Part shown: positions 24,505 through 33,596 of the stretch, piece by piece | How positions within the stretch are numbered: position 1 is the stretch's first letter | How the letters are laid out: each line of letters begins with the position of its first letter | NCBI RefSeq assembly: GCF_003351745.1 | Contig: NZ_CP031222.1 | Span: 3,082,207 to 3,146,206, forward strand | DNA: 64,000 bases | DNA from: Aquirhabdus parva | Lineage (GTDB): Bacteria; Pseudomonadota; Gammaproteobacteria; Pseudomonadales; Moraxellaceae | Direction of reading: 5' to 3' | Position numbers and translations under genes: made by a program | The notes under the pieces: model-generated | Databases searched by the model: none | Told to the model about the DNA's origin: nothing | What the model saw: only the letters and a program-made list of their open reading frames with translations

Positions 24505-26114
24505 ATGAGGGCTATTCCTGTAATTAGTGAGGAAACATCGAGGTATTCAGATTGCATGCTGGTTTGTACGAGTTGCTTGCTGATACTCATCGCTGTGATA
24601 GACGCGGAGGTATCCAAAAATTCAGGCGCATTGGTATAAATGCCATAACTGGCGAGAACATCGAGGGTAAGCCCTGTAATGCTTGCTGATACATCCAATA
24701 GTTCTGGGTTATAGTTTGAATAATTCCGATACGACACCAGTGTCTGTATATCAATACTTGAAATCCCCGCCGAAACATCGAGAAGTTCAATCGTATTTGG
24801 CGAATACAGCATATGCCCCATGTCAATCGCCCCCGCTGAAGTCAACGCCTCCACCACCATCACCGGATACATCTGACTGGTATAACGCTTTAAAATGGGC
24901 TGATCAGGATTTTTTTTTTGCTTAGGATTGCCCGTTTCGCAGACAATCTCTAAGCGACTATAGCGGCTCATCGCCCCACCCGTTTCGACCACCGGACAAG
25001 TCCGCTCGCGAGTAATCACATTGCCATCATCGCTATAGGTCTTGGGATCTAAGGCATAGATCTTGCCGTTGCTATAATCACCGACGTAATGCGTTTCATT
25101 GAAAAAAGCATGGACATGCGCCCGATGGCGATCATGCTGCCCCTGACGATTCGTCCAGGAGCGTTGGTGCCAAAGCTGGGTGGTCGCATCAAAGACAAAA
25201 GTAGTATTCCCCGACGGAAAACTGATGACATAAAAAGAATGCCCATTTTGTTGATAGGCATAGGCCACCGCATCTTTTAACGTCGGATAGCTACTGATTT
25301 CCGCTTCAATCGCATGGTTGCTAATGCGTTCAGGCAGACCTCCGCTGCCCATCATAATCTGCCCAGAACCAAACTCGGTGACCGCAAGCCAGACCACCCC
25401 AGCCCCAAAACGCACGACCGAATTCGCTGCCGCGCAGCCGATTTCCAGCACGCCGCCAGGCATCCGGGCAAAAGGCAGATCAAGATCCTGATTGGAGTAA
25501 TAGCGCTCAGTAGTCTGTGTACCAAACATCCAGATTTCGCGCTGAAACTCGACCATCGCCACCATCGGATCAGGGCTGGCTTCGGCGGTGGCATAGGATG
25601 CCCCATCGATATTGGTTGAGTACAAATCGGTCCAAACAAAGCGATCCGATTTCTCTTTGTTGAGCACAAAACGTCCATCTAGAAACAGTACGAAGGATGA
25701 ACGCGGAATATTGGAGCCTTGCAGTGTGGTTAACACCAGCGTCTTTAAATCCAGCACCTGATTGGTTGAACCATTAACGATCATGGCGACCGTGCCGTTG
25801 TCGGCAATGGAAACCAGACCCAGCCCCATGATAGTGCCTGTGATCTGGGTCAGATTGAATCGCCCAGCAGGGCTGTGGTAGAGCTTCTTGCCGATTACCG
25901 CTAGCAGTGCGCCATTGGACAGCACACGCAAAGCGCGCACAGGCGCCTCATCGCCGAGAAATGCCCGCACCAATCCTGGGGTCGGGATCAGGGCGGAGAC
26001 CCGCGTGCCATTGGGTACCTCAATCGCTTGCGGATACCAGTTAATGGTATTTTGGCAATCAATCACAAGAGACGATAGCTGATAGGCGGGTCCGACAATC
26101 GGTAGATTAGCCAT
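24501..26114 (-). CDS. gp10-like packaged-DNA stabilisation (tail hub) protein
   Basis: 537 residues. The N-terminus (LPIVGPAYQLSSLVIDCQNT, then INWYPQAIEVPNG) is the signature of P22 gp10-type stabilisation proteins, which close the portal after packaging. The central part has beta-propeller-like strands (WLAVTEFGSGQIMMGSG, FVFDATTQLWHQRSWTNRQG). It is longer than P22 gp10 because of a C-terminal tail of four repeats of the form E-(L/F/Y)-LD-(V/T)-SAxIT. It overlaps the gp4-like gene by 8 bp. Confidence 0.9.
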   Translation of the reverse strand: MANLPIVGPAYQLSSLVIDCQNTINWYPQAIEVPNGTRVSALIPTPGLVRAFLGDEAPVRALRVLSNGALLAVIGKKLYHSPAGRFNLTQITGTIMGLGLVSIADNGTVAMIVNGSTNQVLDLKTLVLTTLQGSNIPRSSFVLFLDGRFVLNKEKSDRFVWTDLYSTNIDGASYATAEASPDPMVAMVEFQREIWMFGTQTTERYYSNQDLDLPFARMPGGVLEIGCAAANSVVRFGAGVVWLAVTEFGSGQIMMGSGGLPERISNHAIEAEISSYPTLKDAVAYAYQQNGHSFYVISFPSGNTTFVFDATTQLWHQRSWTNRQGQHDRHRAHVHAFFNETHYVGDYSNGKIYALDPKTYSDDGNVITRERTCPVVETGGAMSRYSRLEIVCETGNPKQKKNPDQPILKRYTSQMYPVMVVEALTSAGAIDMGHMLYSPNTIELLDVSAGISSIDIQTLVSYRNYSNYNPELLDVSASITGLTLDVLASYGIYTNAPEFLDTSASITAMSISKQLVQTSMQSEYLDVSSLITGIALI

Positions 26115-26505
26115 AGTAACGCCCTCGCAGATGACGACTCATCCGGCGTAAAGTCACATCGCCTTCGGTTTTCATTGGGCTGGTACTGTCACGCCGTACT
26201 GCGGATAAGCTGTTGACTGCGAGCGCTTGAAGCTCCGTTGCAGGCTCCAGCGCATTGTCGAGGCAGATTTGCACGGCCAAGTTATACATGATGGCGGAGG
26301 CGTAACCGTCGGGCAGATACAAGGTGTCCAGCACCTTGACGTTCTGCGGTAAAAAGCCCGAACGGATCGTCAACGCCCAGCCATCCAGCAAGGTATTCAG
26401 CGCCTCTAGTGATTCCTGCTCTTGACTTGCGTTCAGGTTTTCACCAGATGCGATGAGGTTTGCCTTGCGTGCTGCCTCCCGAAGCAAGGTCAAAACAGGT
26501 TTCAT
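26107..26505 (-). CDS. gp4-like head-completion/tail accessory protein
   Basis: 132 residues, mostly helical (LREAARKANLIASGENLNAS ... LNTLLDGWALTIRSG ... MYNLAVQICLDNALEP). Size and position between coat and gp10 match P22 gp4, which binds the portal first after DNA packaging. P22 gp4 also has muramidase activity; no catalytic residues could be assigned here. Confidence 0.85.
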   Translation of the reverse strand: MKPVLTLLREAARKANLIASGENLNASQEQESLEALNTLLDGWALTIRSGFLPQNVKVLDTLYLPDGYASAIMYNLAVQICLDNALEPATELQALAVNSLSAVRRDSTSPMKTEGDVTLRRMSRHLRGRYYG

Positions 26506-26684
26506 GATGAGCTGCCTAAGTCAGAATTAAACGGAGTCGGATCAATATGGGGCATTGCTTCAACGGGCTGTAAATCAGCAAAATCTTTAAATCCTGCTTT
26601 ACGGGCTTTGGTCTCTGCACTTTTATCGGCCACAATGCGATAGTCATCAGGCGACTGATAAAGGGCCTTGGGGTATTCGAGCAT
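26502..26684 (-). CDS. Small phage protein between coat and gp4
   Basis: 60 residues from the ATG at 26684 with AAGGA nine nt upstream; an earlier GTG at 26738 lies inside a hairpin and is unlikely. The sequence MLEYPKALYQSPDDYRIVAD, then KSAETKARKAGFKDFADL resembles small conserved proteins with a C-terminal helical 'KARxxGFxxF' motif found next to coat genes. Function unknown. It overlaps the gp4-like start by 4 bp. Confidence 0.7.
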   Translation of the reverse strand: MLEYPKALYQSPDDYRIVADKSAETKARKAGFKDFADLQPVEAMPHIDPTPFNSDLGSSS

Positions 26685-26728
26685 GTCTAAAATCCTTGGG
26701 CTAAATGGTGATCCGTAGACCAGCGATA

Positions 26729-26754
26729 ACAAAGCCACCCGAAGATGGCTTTGT
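26729..26754 (-). terminator. Weak intrinsic terminator or attenuator after coat gene
   Basis: ACAAAGCCA / TGGCTTTGT stem with an 8-nt loop and only a short U-rich tail. It probably lowers expression of downstream late genes relative to coat protein. Confidence 0.55.
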
Positions 26755-26785
26755 CGTTTGTCAGAAGGGAAACGTCAGCCCGTGA

Positions 26786-28033
26786 TTACAAACCCACGCC
26801 AGTACGCACGCCCCAGTTATTGCGCACACCAGTAAAGCCATACAACACATCCAGACGCGTGCCTTCGAAGTTATTCACCCCGTCGCCAAAGGTCATACAG
26901 CGGATGGCAAAGGTGCCCGCATCAAAAGTACTGCCGACACAGCCCGCCAGTAACTTCTGCGGCACAAAGGCCGCTGCATAAGCATCACCCTGATAGGCCA
27001 GACCTTGCTCGATGGTCTGGTTGGCTGCACCGACGAAGGTCAGACCGGTACCAGACGCAGGAGAAGCAGTCACGTTGGCATTGGCCTGACCTTGCGGGGT
27101 GATTTTTGGATAGATCGACAATGCACCCGTCGTACCGCCCATGGTCGCATCCGCCAAGACCACGAACTGCATTTGCACGCCCGTATCCTGCTTGGTCAGC
27201 GGATGGAGCATGTTCACGCCAGTTAAGGTGAAGATCATCCCCGCCTTAAAGATCGTGCCATTGGTCACGCCACCAATCGCCAATGTCCCACCCGTTTGCG
27301 AAGCACCCGAAACGGTGACACCCGCAACCTGCGTACCATTGGTTGAGCGATACAGCGATTGATGCTCATGAAAATCAAAGCCGGCATAGCGACCAATCCA
27401 GCCTTCGGTGTATTGCTTGGACAGGTCTTTTTGTGAGTTGAATAACTGACGCGAAGCCGATACCAGACCCACATTCATATTGCTGGTGATCAGCGCTTTA
27501 CGGTTGTCATCAGGACACAGATTACGCTGTAGCGCTGCACGCGCGTAGTCATAAGGAGACAGCGTGGTCAGCGGTCCAGTGTTGGCGACAAAGTTATTGG
27601 TCAGCGTGATCGCACGTTGCAACATGTCCGCTTCCACTACCGACACCAGCGCTTTGACCGCTGGTTTTAAGATGCGCTCTTTGTAGCCGCCTTTGGCATT
27701 GTATTGCCCAAACTTAAGCGCCTGCTCGACCGAGCCAAACTTGAGACCCACATGCTTTGGCGTATCGACTTTCAGCAGGATGGTTTCTTCGACCGCGTTT
27801 TTGGCGGCATCGGTGGGTGACCAGACATCACCGTCGGTGACTACTGGTGTCGGTGGAATCTTGATGCGTACCGACTCACCTGCGGTATAACCGCCACGGT
27901 CTTTGCCGAACTCTTGTTCACGGTCGCGGTTGATGGATTTGACGAAGGTGGATTCCTCTAGAAACATCACTGCCGCATCTTTAGCAATAATGTCATGGGT
28001 AATCAGGGTGTTATTTGAAGTAGGCAATGCCAT
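26786..28033 (-). CDS. Major capsid (coat) protein, P22 gp5 family
   Basis: 415 residues, close to P22 gp5 (430). The N-terminus MALPTSNNTLITHDIIAKDA is characteristic of the P22 coat family. It also has VRIKIPPTPVVTDGDVWSP and a long central inserted beta domain (residues ~220-345, Gly/Thr-rich: VTVSGASQTGGTLAIGGV). The fold is HK97-like with an inserted domain. It follows scaffold in the usual order and has its own ribosome site. Confidence 0.95.
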   Translation of the reverse strand: MALPTSNNTLITHDIIAKDAAVMFLEESTFVKSINRDREQEFGKDRGGYTAGESVRIKIPPTPVVTDGDVWSPTDAAKNAVEETILLKVDTPKHVGLKFGSVEQALKFGQYNAKGGYKERILKPAVKALVSVVEADMLQRAITLTNNFVANTGPLTTLSPYDYARAALQRNLCPDDNRKALITSNMNVGLVSASRQLFNSQKDLSKQYTEGWIGRYAGFDFHEHQSLYRSTNGTQVAGVTVSGASQTGGTLAIGGVTNGTIFKAGMIFTLTGVNMLHPLTKQDTGVQMQFVVLADATMGGTTGALSIYPKITPQGQANANVTASPASGTGLTFVGAANQTIEQGLAYQGDAYAAAFVPQKLLAGCVGSTFDAGTFAIRCMTFGDGVNNFEGTRLDVLYGFTGVRNNWGVRTGVGL

Positions 28034-28104
28034 GTGTTGAATCCTCGATTATGATTAATTTGAAAATCAATGTGAAAGTCAGTTAAAAAAAGCGATTTAA
28101 AGCC

Positions 28105-28938
28105 CTAGCGCAGCCCCTTCGCCGCCAGAAAATCGCGATCACTCATCTTGTAAGGATCGCGCTTAGCGGAGGCATTGCTGGACACGGGGCTGATCGGTTT
28201 AGGCAGGTGCGCGGCCTGTGGGGTATGCTGGCGGCGACTGCCCTGTTTGACGGCGGCACGGATTTCACCTAAACGCATGAGTTGCTCAAGCGGTGGCATT
28301 TCCAAGAAGTCACTGAATTCATCCAAGTCCTGACCCAGCTCATACAAAAGTGCGGGCGCAACGTCGCTTTGTAAAATTACATCGCGAAGATGAGCAGGCA
28401 ATCCATCATCACCCACCAGCACGCTGAGGTTATTCACCACATGCTGATAGTCTGGATTTTCCTTGCTGAAGCGTGACTCTGCCTGTACAAAACGCTGCCC
28501 GACCTCAGCCTGCACAGCCGCATGACGCTGCTCCTCAAACTGATGCGAGACCTGCTGATACACTTGCCGGGTCGCATACTCCTCCAGCGCGTGCTCATAG
28601 TCGGCCAGCGTATCGAACCACTCGATCATCGGACGACCATCCTGCGGACTTTGCTGCACTGGCTCTTCATAGCGCTGGCGCAGCTCATGGGCCACACGCT
28701 CCGCCTCCTCGGCACGGCGATCCGATTCATATCGCATGCGCGTCAGTTCAGCGATGCGCCGTTCGATGGCAGGCGGTTTGATTGGTTTCGGCTGCTCCTC
28801 CTCTTGAGACTCATCATCGTCTACATCCAAAGACTCAGCCTGCAAGGTCTCAAGTTCTGGCGCATCTCCAGTCTCGCCGCTGCCGTCAATGACAGGGTCA
28901 ATGGCTTGATCGAAGCCTGCGTTTTCGGTTGTATCCAT
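28105..28938 (-). CDS. Capsid scaffolding protein
   Basis: 277 residues. The N-terminus is very acidic (DVDDDESQEEEQPKPIK). The middle is long, helical and rich in charged residues (ERRIAELTRMRYESDRRAEE). The C-terminus is basic (KRDPYKMSDRDFLAAKGLR), as in P22 gp8 whose basic C-terminal helix-turn-helix binds coat protein. It lies between portal and coat. It guides procapsid assembly and then exits. Confidence 0.9.
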   Translation of the reverse strand: MDTTENAGFDQAIDPVIDGSGETGDAPELETLQAESLDVDDDESQEEEQPKPIKPPAIERRIAELTRMRYESDRRAEEAERVAHELRQRYEEPVQQSPQDGRPMIEWFDTLADYEHALEEYATRQVYQQVSHQFEEQRHAAVQAEVGQRFVQAESRFSKENPDYQHVVNNLSVLVGDDGLPAHLRDVILQSDVAPALLYELGQDLDEFSDFLEMPPLEQLMRLGEIRAAVKQGSRRQHTPQAAHLPKPISPVSSNASAKRDPYKMSDRDFLAAKGLR

Positions 28939-28950
28939 ATCGGTTTCCTT

Positions 28951-31314
28951 TTAGCCCTGAATACCGTCAGGTGCGGTGGGTGATGCGGGTGCTGCGGCAG
29001 CCATGGGGTGCGCGTGACTCTCGATCTGGCCGTCATCGAGCGCGAAAGGGTGTGGCATGTTTGGTGATATTCCTTGCGGTATCACCTGTTGCGGTAGATG
29101 CAGTGGCATAGGAGCTTGTCCCTGTTCAGGCGTAAAAAAACCCGCTTGCTGCGGGCTTTGTTGAGGGTTTAGGTTGAGGCCCTGATTCGGATCAGCCGAC
29201 ATCAGATCTTGATTGACCTCGGCTGCCAATGGTGCGGGCACCTGCATATGCTGCAACATCAGCTTCACCGCATTGGTCAGCTCGTTTAAATTCTCTTTCG
29301 ACTCATTGTTCATCTGGGCAATCGAAAGCCTCACCTGCGCATCCATCTCGGCCAGTTGCGCCTTATGATTCCGCTCGGCCTGCTTATCGGCAACCGCTGC
29401 TTGCAGTTGCTGCAATTGTTGCTGGAGCTGCTGCACCGTGGTATCAGCCTGCTGAAGATGCTGTTGCACCTCAGGGGGCAGTGGCGGCTGTCCATTAGGT
29501 CCGGGGGCATTGGGATCATTTTTGAGTTGCGGCGGAATCGAACGCTCGACTCGATCGGCAATCTCGGCAATACCCACACCATCCAGCGAACGCAGGATCA
29601 GATCACCCGCTTTTTGCATCAAACTCGGATCAGCGCGCACCAACTGTTGCAGCACCGCGGCTGTCTCTTGGCGCTGGGTGTTGTAGTTGGCACCGGTCTG
29701 CATCCGCACATCATAGCGACCAACGGTTAGATCATTCAGCCAACCATTTTTACTCAAGGTCTGGCCTTTTTGCAGCGGCTGACCGGGCATCATCGGTTGA
29801 TTTAAAGTCACGGTTTGTGGCTTGCCGTCATCGCCAATAATGCGCTTGATATGCTGCTCGGTATAAAACGCCTGATACTGCGGGATCAGGATGCGTCCGA
29901 CTTGGGCTATTGATTTATTGAGGTTATCGGGAAAGTGAAAGTTCGAGGTTTCCTGCTGGTTTTGCAGCTTACCGATGGCAATCCCCGACTGATCACTTTG
30001 CGCAGAACCCATCGCCGGCGCGTGCATATTCAGCACATCGACAATCGACTGCTGCGCCCCCATCGCGGCATTCAACACGCCAGACGGTGAACCAGGAAAA
30101 CCCACCCGCTGCGGTGGTGGCAGTTGTTGTCCGGTTTGGTCGTCGCGATAGTTGTAGTGCAGTACGCGCAACCCTTTGGGATTCTTCCACTCCTCCTCAT
30201 AGCCTGCGATCTGCTCGACCGCCGCCACATACGGCGCATCGCTCATCTCTGACAGTTGATGGGCTTCGGTGGATTTCCAGTAGTTAAATAAGCGCGCTGG
30301 ATCTTTGGCAAAGTGCACCAGACTAAACACATGGCGGTCTTCGCCAATCCATGTCACCTCGCCATACACAGGCACCACCGGAATCAGTTGACCGACAAAA
30401 ACGGTGCGATCCAGTACTTTGTTGCCAGAAACCTTGTACCAGTTGATCACTTTTTTGGCGGACTTGCGCGTCTTGATCACCTGCTCGCCGGCACTCACAT
30501 CGCTCTTCCATTTGGTCGAGCCATCACCGAGCAGGCATAGTTCTTTTTCCTCCTGATCGAGCGTGAAGTACTCCGCCACCAGCACTTTCTTATCGCTGAT
30601 GTTGTACCAAGACGACATATCGGAGAGGTCGCTGTCAAAGTCACGCACGGCATCATCGCCATGCTCTTTGATCAGTTGCTCTTTATCGACCCAGCTTTTC
30701 ACCAATGCGCGGGTGTTGTCACTGCCATCCAGCGCCTTGGACATCGGGTCGATGTAGACCGATTCGGTGTTATGCACCGCGACGATGCGTGGCTCTTGCT
30801 CAAAGCTGTCCTCACTCACGTAGTCGGTAATCACACGAATAAAACCCATGCCACCGTACACGGCATTTTCCGCTGCGGCGTCATAGGCCGACTCGGCATC
30901 GCTCACCACTTCGGTATCTTTCACCAAGCCTTTGAGGGTTTTGGCGGTTTCGATATCGGCGTAGGAGTCCACGGGTACGGGCTGGATTTGTGGGCGGTTT
31001 TGTCGTTGGGTATTGATCTGCTGGCGGCAGTAGGTGCGCGCAAGGTTGATCTCAAGGCTTGGCAGGTTGTCTTCGTCACGTTCTTTTTTGGCGACCGCAT
31101 CCCACTGGGCGCCGTCGATGGTGACAAACTCTTTGTCCTCACGGCCTTTGGCGTAGATCGGGTTCCAGTAGTTTTGTGCTTCGGTGAGGAAGTCCCGAAT
31201 CTCCGCCAGTATCTCGTCATCGGTTTTTTGCTTGGGTCTGGACGTTGAGATGTCATCGTCTTTTTCCACATCCAGATCGATGTCGGGATGATCGAGTGAT
31301 TGAGGTGGGTTCAT
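28951..31314 (-). CDS. Portal protein, P22 gp1 family
   Basis: 787 residues, a little longer than P22 gp1 (725). Recognisable segments are NPIYAKGREDKEFVTIDGAQ, LEINLARTYCRQQINTQRQN, GGMGFIRVITDYVSEDSFEQ and HNTESVYIDPMSKALDGSDN. The C-terminal ~200 residues are a Gln-rich helical barrel (TTVQQLQQQLQQLQAAVADK). It forms the dodecameric DNA channel at the capsid vertex. A terminator-like hairpin lies inside its 3' coding part (29133-29160). Confidence 0.95.
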   Translation of the reverse strand: MNPPQSLDHPDIDLDVEKDDDISTSRPKQKTDDEILAEIRDFLTEAQNYWNPIYAKGREDKEFVTIDGAQWDAVAKKERDEDNLPSLEINLARTYCRQQINTQRQNRPQIQPVPVDSYADIETAKTLKGLVKDTEVVSDAESAYDAAAENAVYGGMGFIRVITDYVSEDSFEQEPRIVAVHNTESVYIDPMSKALDGSDNTRALVKSWVDKEQLIKEHGDDAVRDFDSDLSDMSSWYNISDKKVLVAEYFTLDQEEKELCLLGDGSTKWKSDVSAGEQVIKTRKSAKKVINWYKVSGNKVLDRTVFVGQLIPVVPVYGEVTWIGEDRHVFSLVHFAKDPARLFNYWKSTEAHQLSEMSDAPYVAAVEQIAGYEEEWKNPKGLRVLHYNYRDDQTGQQLPPPQRVGFPGSPSGVLNAAMGAQQSIVDVLNMHAPAMGSAQSDQSGIAIGKLQNQQETSNFHFPDNLNKSIAQVGRILIPQYQAFYTEQHIKRIIGDDGKPQTVTLNQPMMPGQPLQKGQTLSKNGWLNDLTVGRYDVRMQTGANYNTQRQETAAVLQQLVRADPSLMQKAGDLILRSLDGVGIAEIADRVERSIPPQLKNDPNAPGPNGQPPLPPEVQQHLQQADTTVQQLQQQLQQLQAAVADKQAERNHKAQLAEMDAQVRLSIAQMNNESKENLNELTNAVKLMLQHMQVPAPLAAEVNQDLMSADPNQGLNLNPQQSPQQAGFFTPEQGQAPMPLHLPQQVIPQGISPNMPHPFALDDGQIESHAHPMAAAAPASPTAPDGIQG
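29133..29160 (-). terminator. Terminator-like hairpin inside the portal gene
   Basis: AAACCCGC / GCGGGCTT arms with loop TTGCT and a seven-A run that becomes U7 on the coding transcript. It is translated as QQAGFFTP. The structure has all features of a Rho-independent terminator but lies ~180 bp before the portal stop, so it may be silent under translation or antitermination. Confidence 0.6.
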
Positions 31315-31365
31315 TGGGGGCTCTCGTTTGCGATCAAATAGGGTTTAAAACTTTTGTGGAGGCGT

Positions 31366-31395
31366 AAAAAAACCCTGCGGGAGCAGGGTTTTTTT
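31366..31395. terminator. Strong bidirectional intrinsic terminator
   Basis: AAAAAAACCCTGC pairs fully with GCAGGGTTTTTTT around a 4-nt loop. It isolates the ATPase/STAS pair from the portal gene. Confidence 0.95.
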
Positions 31396-31423
31396 ATCGA
31401 AAAAATTTAAGGTTTAAAATAGC

Positions 31424-31726
31424 TCAGGCACAGGCTCTAAACTCTTGTGAACGTCTCTTAATCACTGAAGCAATACTATGCAAAATGAAGTCATCTGCGT
31501 TGACAAGCTTCATATGACTCAAAACGGTTTCTTGACCGTAAGTTTTTACTAAAACACCAAATAATTCATCGGCATAAGATTCAGATATAGAGCTAACAGA
31601 GCGTAGATCGATCTCGATTACACTTTCTTGGGAAGAAATCGCTTCTTCAATTTTCTGCCGTTGTGGTATAGCCAAATTACGCGAAGCTAAATCCCCACTT
31701 GGCAATTCATGATATATAATATTCAT
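31424..31726 (-). CDS. STAS-like (DUF4325-type) protein
   Basis: 100 residues from the ATG at 31726 (GAGG eight nt upstream); it begins one base after the ATPase stop. The core (VIEIDLRSVSSISESYADEL, then FGVLVKTYG ... MKLVNADDFILHSIASVI) has the beta-strand followed by Ser-rich loop and helix of STAS/anti-anti-sigma-like folds and matches DUF4325-type domains that are often paired with GHKL ATPases. It probably binds or responds to the ATPase partner. Confidence 0.72.
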   Translation of the reverse strand: MNIIYHELPSGDLASRNLAIPQRQKIEEAISSQESVIEIDLRSVSSISESYADELFGVLVKTYGQETVLSHMKLVNADDFILHSIASVIKRRSQEFRACA

Positions 31727-31727
31727 T

Positions 31728-32699
31728 TTAGCCACCTCTTAGCCGCGACATTATAGCAGCTGTCTCCGCATCAATAACATCTTTTTCTATTTGACGCAAT
31801 AAGGAAGACTCTTTAAATCTGCAAGAAATAGTAACCCCTTTCCATGGAGTTTTTACAGCGCTAAACTCTTTCGTATTATTCCGCATCGTAAATAAAGAAT
31901 TACCTGAGGCTATGTGTAATACGCCATCGTATCTCTGAACAAGGCTTACTAAATTTGCCAAGCCCAAACCTTGATGATGATTTTCAGATGTCACAACGCC
32001 AACACGACCCATTGGACTTACGCCTGTAAAATCCTCTGGCAATCTCTGAAACCACTCGTCTTCATCATCTGCATGTTTTGTTGAATGACCCTCTACTATG
32101 CACCACTCAATGGCCTCTTGATCCGTGGATGCATAATTCTTTCGAGATCTTTTCATCTCTTCCAAAAAACCAAAACCGCGATCAGCTAATGCAAACTCTA
32201 GATAATAATCTCCACGATTCGTTCCTGTAACAGCCCATTTTTGAGCCATTGAAAATCCTGTTGATTTGCCATGCGACCAAACATTATCGTGCAACTCACC
32301 AACGACTTTAGTTAATTCACTTATTCCTTGAGATTGGCGATTTCGAACAAAGTTCCGAATACAATTATTAATAGTTGTTGTTGCGTTATCCACTTGCTCA
32401 GCATTATGCAATGCTGTTATTGGGGAATAGTTTCGCCCTTCATTCACTCGCTGAAAAGCGCCTACATCATTTCCCCATAAAACTCTGTGTAACCCCAAAG
32501 TTCGTAAGTAACTCATTACCTCAGAATGAGTATCAAAGGATCGCTCATCTACTCGCCGTTCAAATAATACGGCTGTTAACGCGGCTATAAAGCCTGGACC
32601 ATAATGGCCCTTATCTAAGTAACAATCCCCATACTCGTCAAAACATGAATTTATTCGATTTAACGCAACTTGTAACCCAAGCATGACGGAAACAACCAT
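31728..32699 (-). CDS. GHKL-type (histidine-kinase-like) ATPase protein
   Basis: 323 residues. Residues ~130-150 (ELTKVVGELHDNVWSHGKST) contain the N-box of GHKL ATPases, with ALADRGFGF at ~190 as the G1 motif (DxGxG) and HHQGLGLANLVSLVQRYDG at ~255 as the G2 lid. No His-phosphotransfer domain is seen. The N-terminal ~120 residues are an unassigned domain. It is translationally linked to the STAS-like gene. The pair sits between portal and terminase, a usual moron position, and may be a regulatory switch or host-defence module. Confidence 0.75.
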   Translation of the reverse strand: MVVSVMLGLQVALNRINSCFDEYGDCYLDKGHYGPGFIAALTAVLFERRVDERSFDTHSEVMSYLRTLGLHRVLWGNDVGAFQRVNEGRNYSPITALHNAEQVDNATTTINNCIRNFVRNRQSQGISELTKVVGELHDNVWSHGKSTGFSMAQKWAVTGTNRGDYYLEFALADRGFGFLEEMKRSRKNYASTDQEAIEWCIVEGHSTKHADDEDEWFQRLPEDFTGVSPMGRVGVVTSENHHQGLGLANLVSLVQRYDGVLHIASGNSLFTMRNNTKEFSAVKTPWKGVTISCRFKESSLLRQIEKDVIDAETAAIMSRLRGG

Positions 32700-32810
32700 T
32701 ACTTCTTATTTAATTATCTTGATTATAGTTCTAGGAAAGCTTTCGATTCATGTTTTCTCATAAAAATTAAATATTAATTTTATTTGACTACTGAAATTTC
32801 AATATTTATA
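32700..32810. other. AT-rich promoter-like gap
   Basis: About 110 bp, strongly AT-rich, upstream of the ATPase gene. It probably holds the promoter for the ATPase/STAS pair, but no confident -35/-10 pair was assigned. Confidence 0.35.
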
Positions 32811-33026
32811 TCACTCCCCCCTTCCCTCCACATACATCCAAAATAACGGCGACAGCACCAAGGTTAATAGCCCGACCATCAGCACAAAGCCCGAGCCAAA
32901 TTCGACCCCGCGTCGCAAGTCAGATGAGCAATAAAGGATCAGGGATACCGTAATGAAGAACCCGATACACAGGGCAAGCAATTGAATGATTTTAGTGATC
33001 ACGGGGAGCGTCCTTGTTGAATACAT
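32811..33026 (-). CDS. Small two-helix membrane protein
   Basis: 71 residues with two membrane helices (IIQLLALCIGFFITVSLILY and GSGFVLMVGLLTLVLSPLFW) and a short charged C-terminus (EGRGE). No family recognised. It lies in the accessory block between terminase and portal. Confidence 0.55.
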   Translation of the reverse strand: MYSTRTLPVITKIIQLLALCIGFFITVSLILYCSSDLRRGVEFGSGFVLMVGLLTLVLSPLFWMYVEGRGE

Positions 33027-33149
33027 GGCACCTGCTTTTTAGCAAAGTGCGTGCCAATGGTTTTTCCTTTCACCTGAGTCTAAACTAAGCTGATCCAACT
33101 CACCAAACAGTCCATTATCTCGCTATTTGAAGGCATCCCCCAAAACAAA

Positions 33150-33174
33150 AAAAGCCACCCTCGCGGTGGCTTTT
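33150..33174. terminator. Intrinsic terminator after the VOC gene
   Basis: AAAAGCCACC / GGTGGCTTTT stem with loop CTCGC, A- and T-runs on both sides. Confidence 0.9.
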
Positions 33175-33189
33175 AAAAATCGTACATCA

Positions 33190-33579
33190 TCATCCCATCG
33201 CTGAACACAGCTCCACCAGCACGCCATCCAGATCCCGCACATAGGCCACAACCTGTCCCCACGGTTTCTGCTCAGGGGCTTTGACATCGGTCGCACCTGC
33301 TGCAAGAGCTTTTTGATACGCCACTTCAACATCCTCCGCCACAAAAGCCAGTTCCACACCTAAGGGCGCTGCTTGCGGATCAGTTTTGATGTAGTGACCA
33401 TGCAGGTTCAGATCACCCATTTCATGGGTGGCAAAGGCAAGCGCGGTTGCGCCCGTCTCAAGCTCGCCGTATTGATTCGACTCATGCAGAAAGCGCGTTT
33501 CAAAACCAAAGGCGTCTTTATAGAAATTTAACGTGTCAGGTACGGAACTGACATAAACGATGGTATAGCCGAATTTCAT
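33190..33579 (-). CDS. VOC (glyoxalase/bleomycin-resistance-like) family protein
   Basis: 129 residues: two beta-alpha-beta-beta-beta modules beginning FGYTIVYVSSVPDTLNFYKD, then AFGFETRFLHES, and GVELAFVAEDVEVAYQKALA. The end (VVAYVRDLDGVLVELCSAMG) carries the DPDGxxVEL-type metal-ligand strand, here DLDGVLVEL. These proteins bind a metal and act on small molecules or sequester drugs. It is a bacterial metabolic-type gene within the phage late region, probably acquired; the substrate is unknown. Confidence 0.85.
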   Translation of the reverse strand: MKFGYTIVYVSSVPDTLNFYKDAFGFETRFLHESNQYGELETGATALAFATHEMGDLNLHGHYIKTDPQAAPLGVELAFVAEDVEVAYQKALAAGATDVKAPEQKPWGQVVAYVRDLDGVLVELCSAMG

Positions 33580-33596
33580 TGCAAATCCTTTGAACG

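Noticed and set aside
30661-31248. Plus-strand 195-codon frame across the portal gene
   Set aside because: Antisense shadow of the well-supported portal protein.
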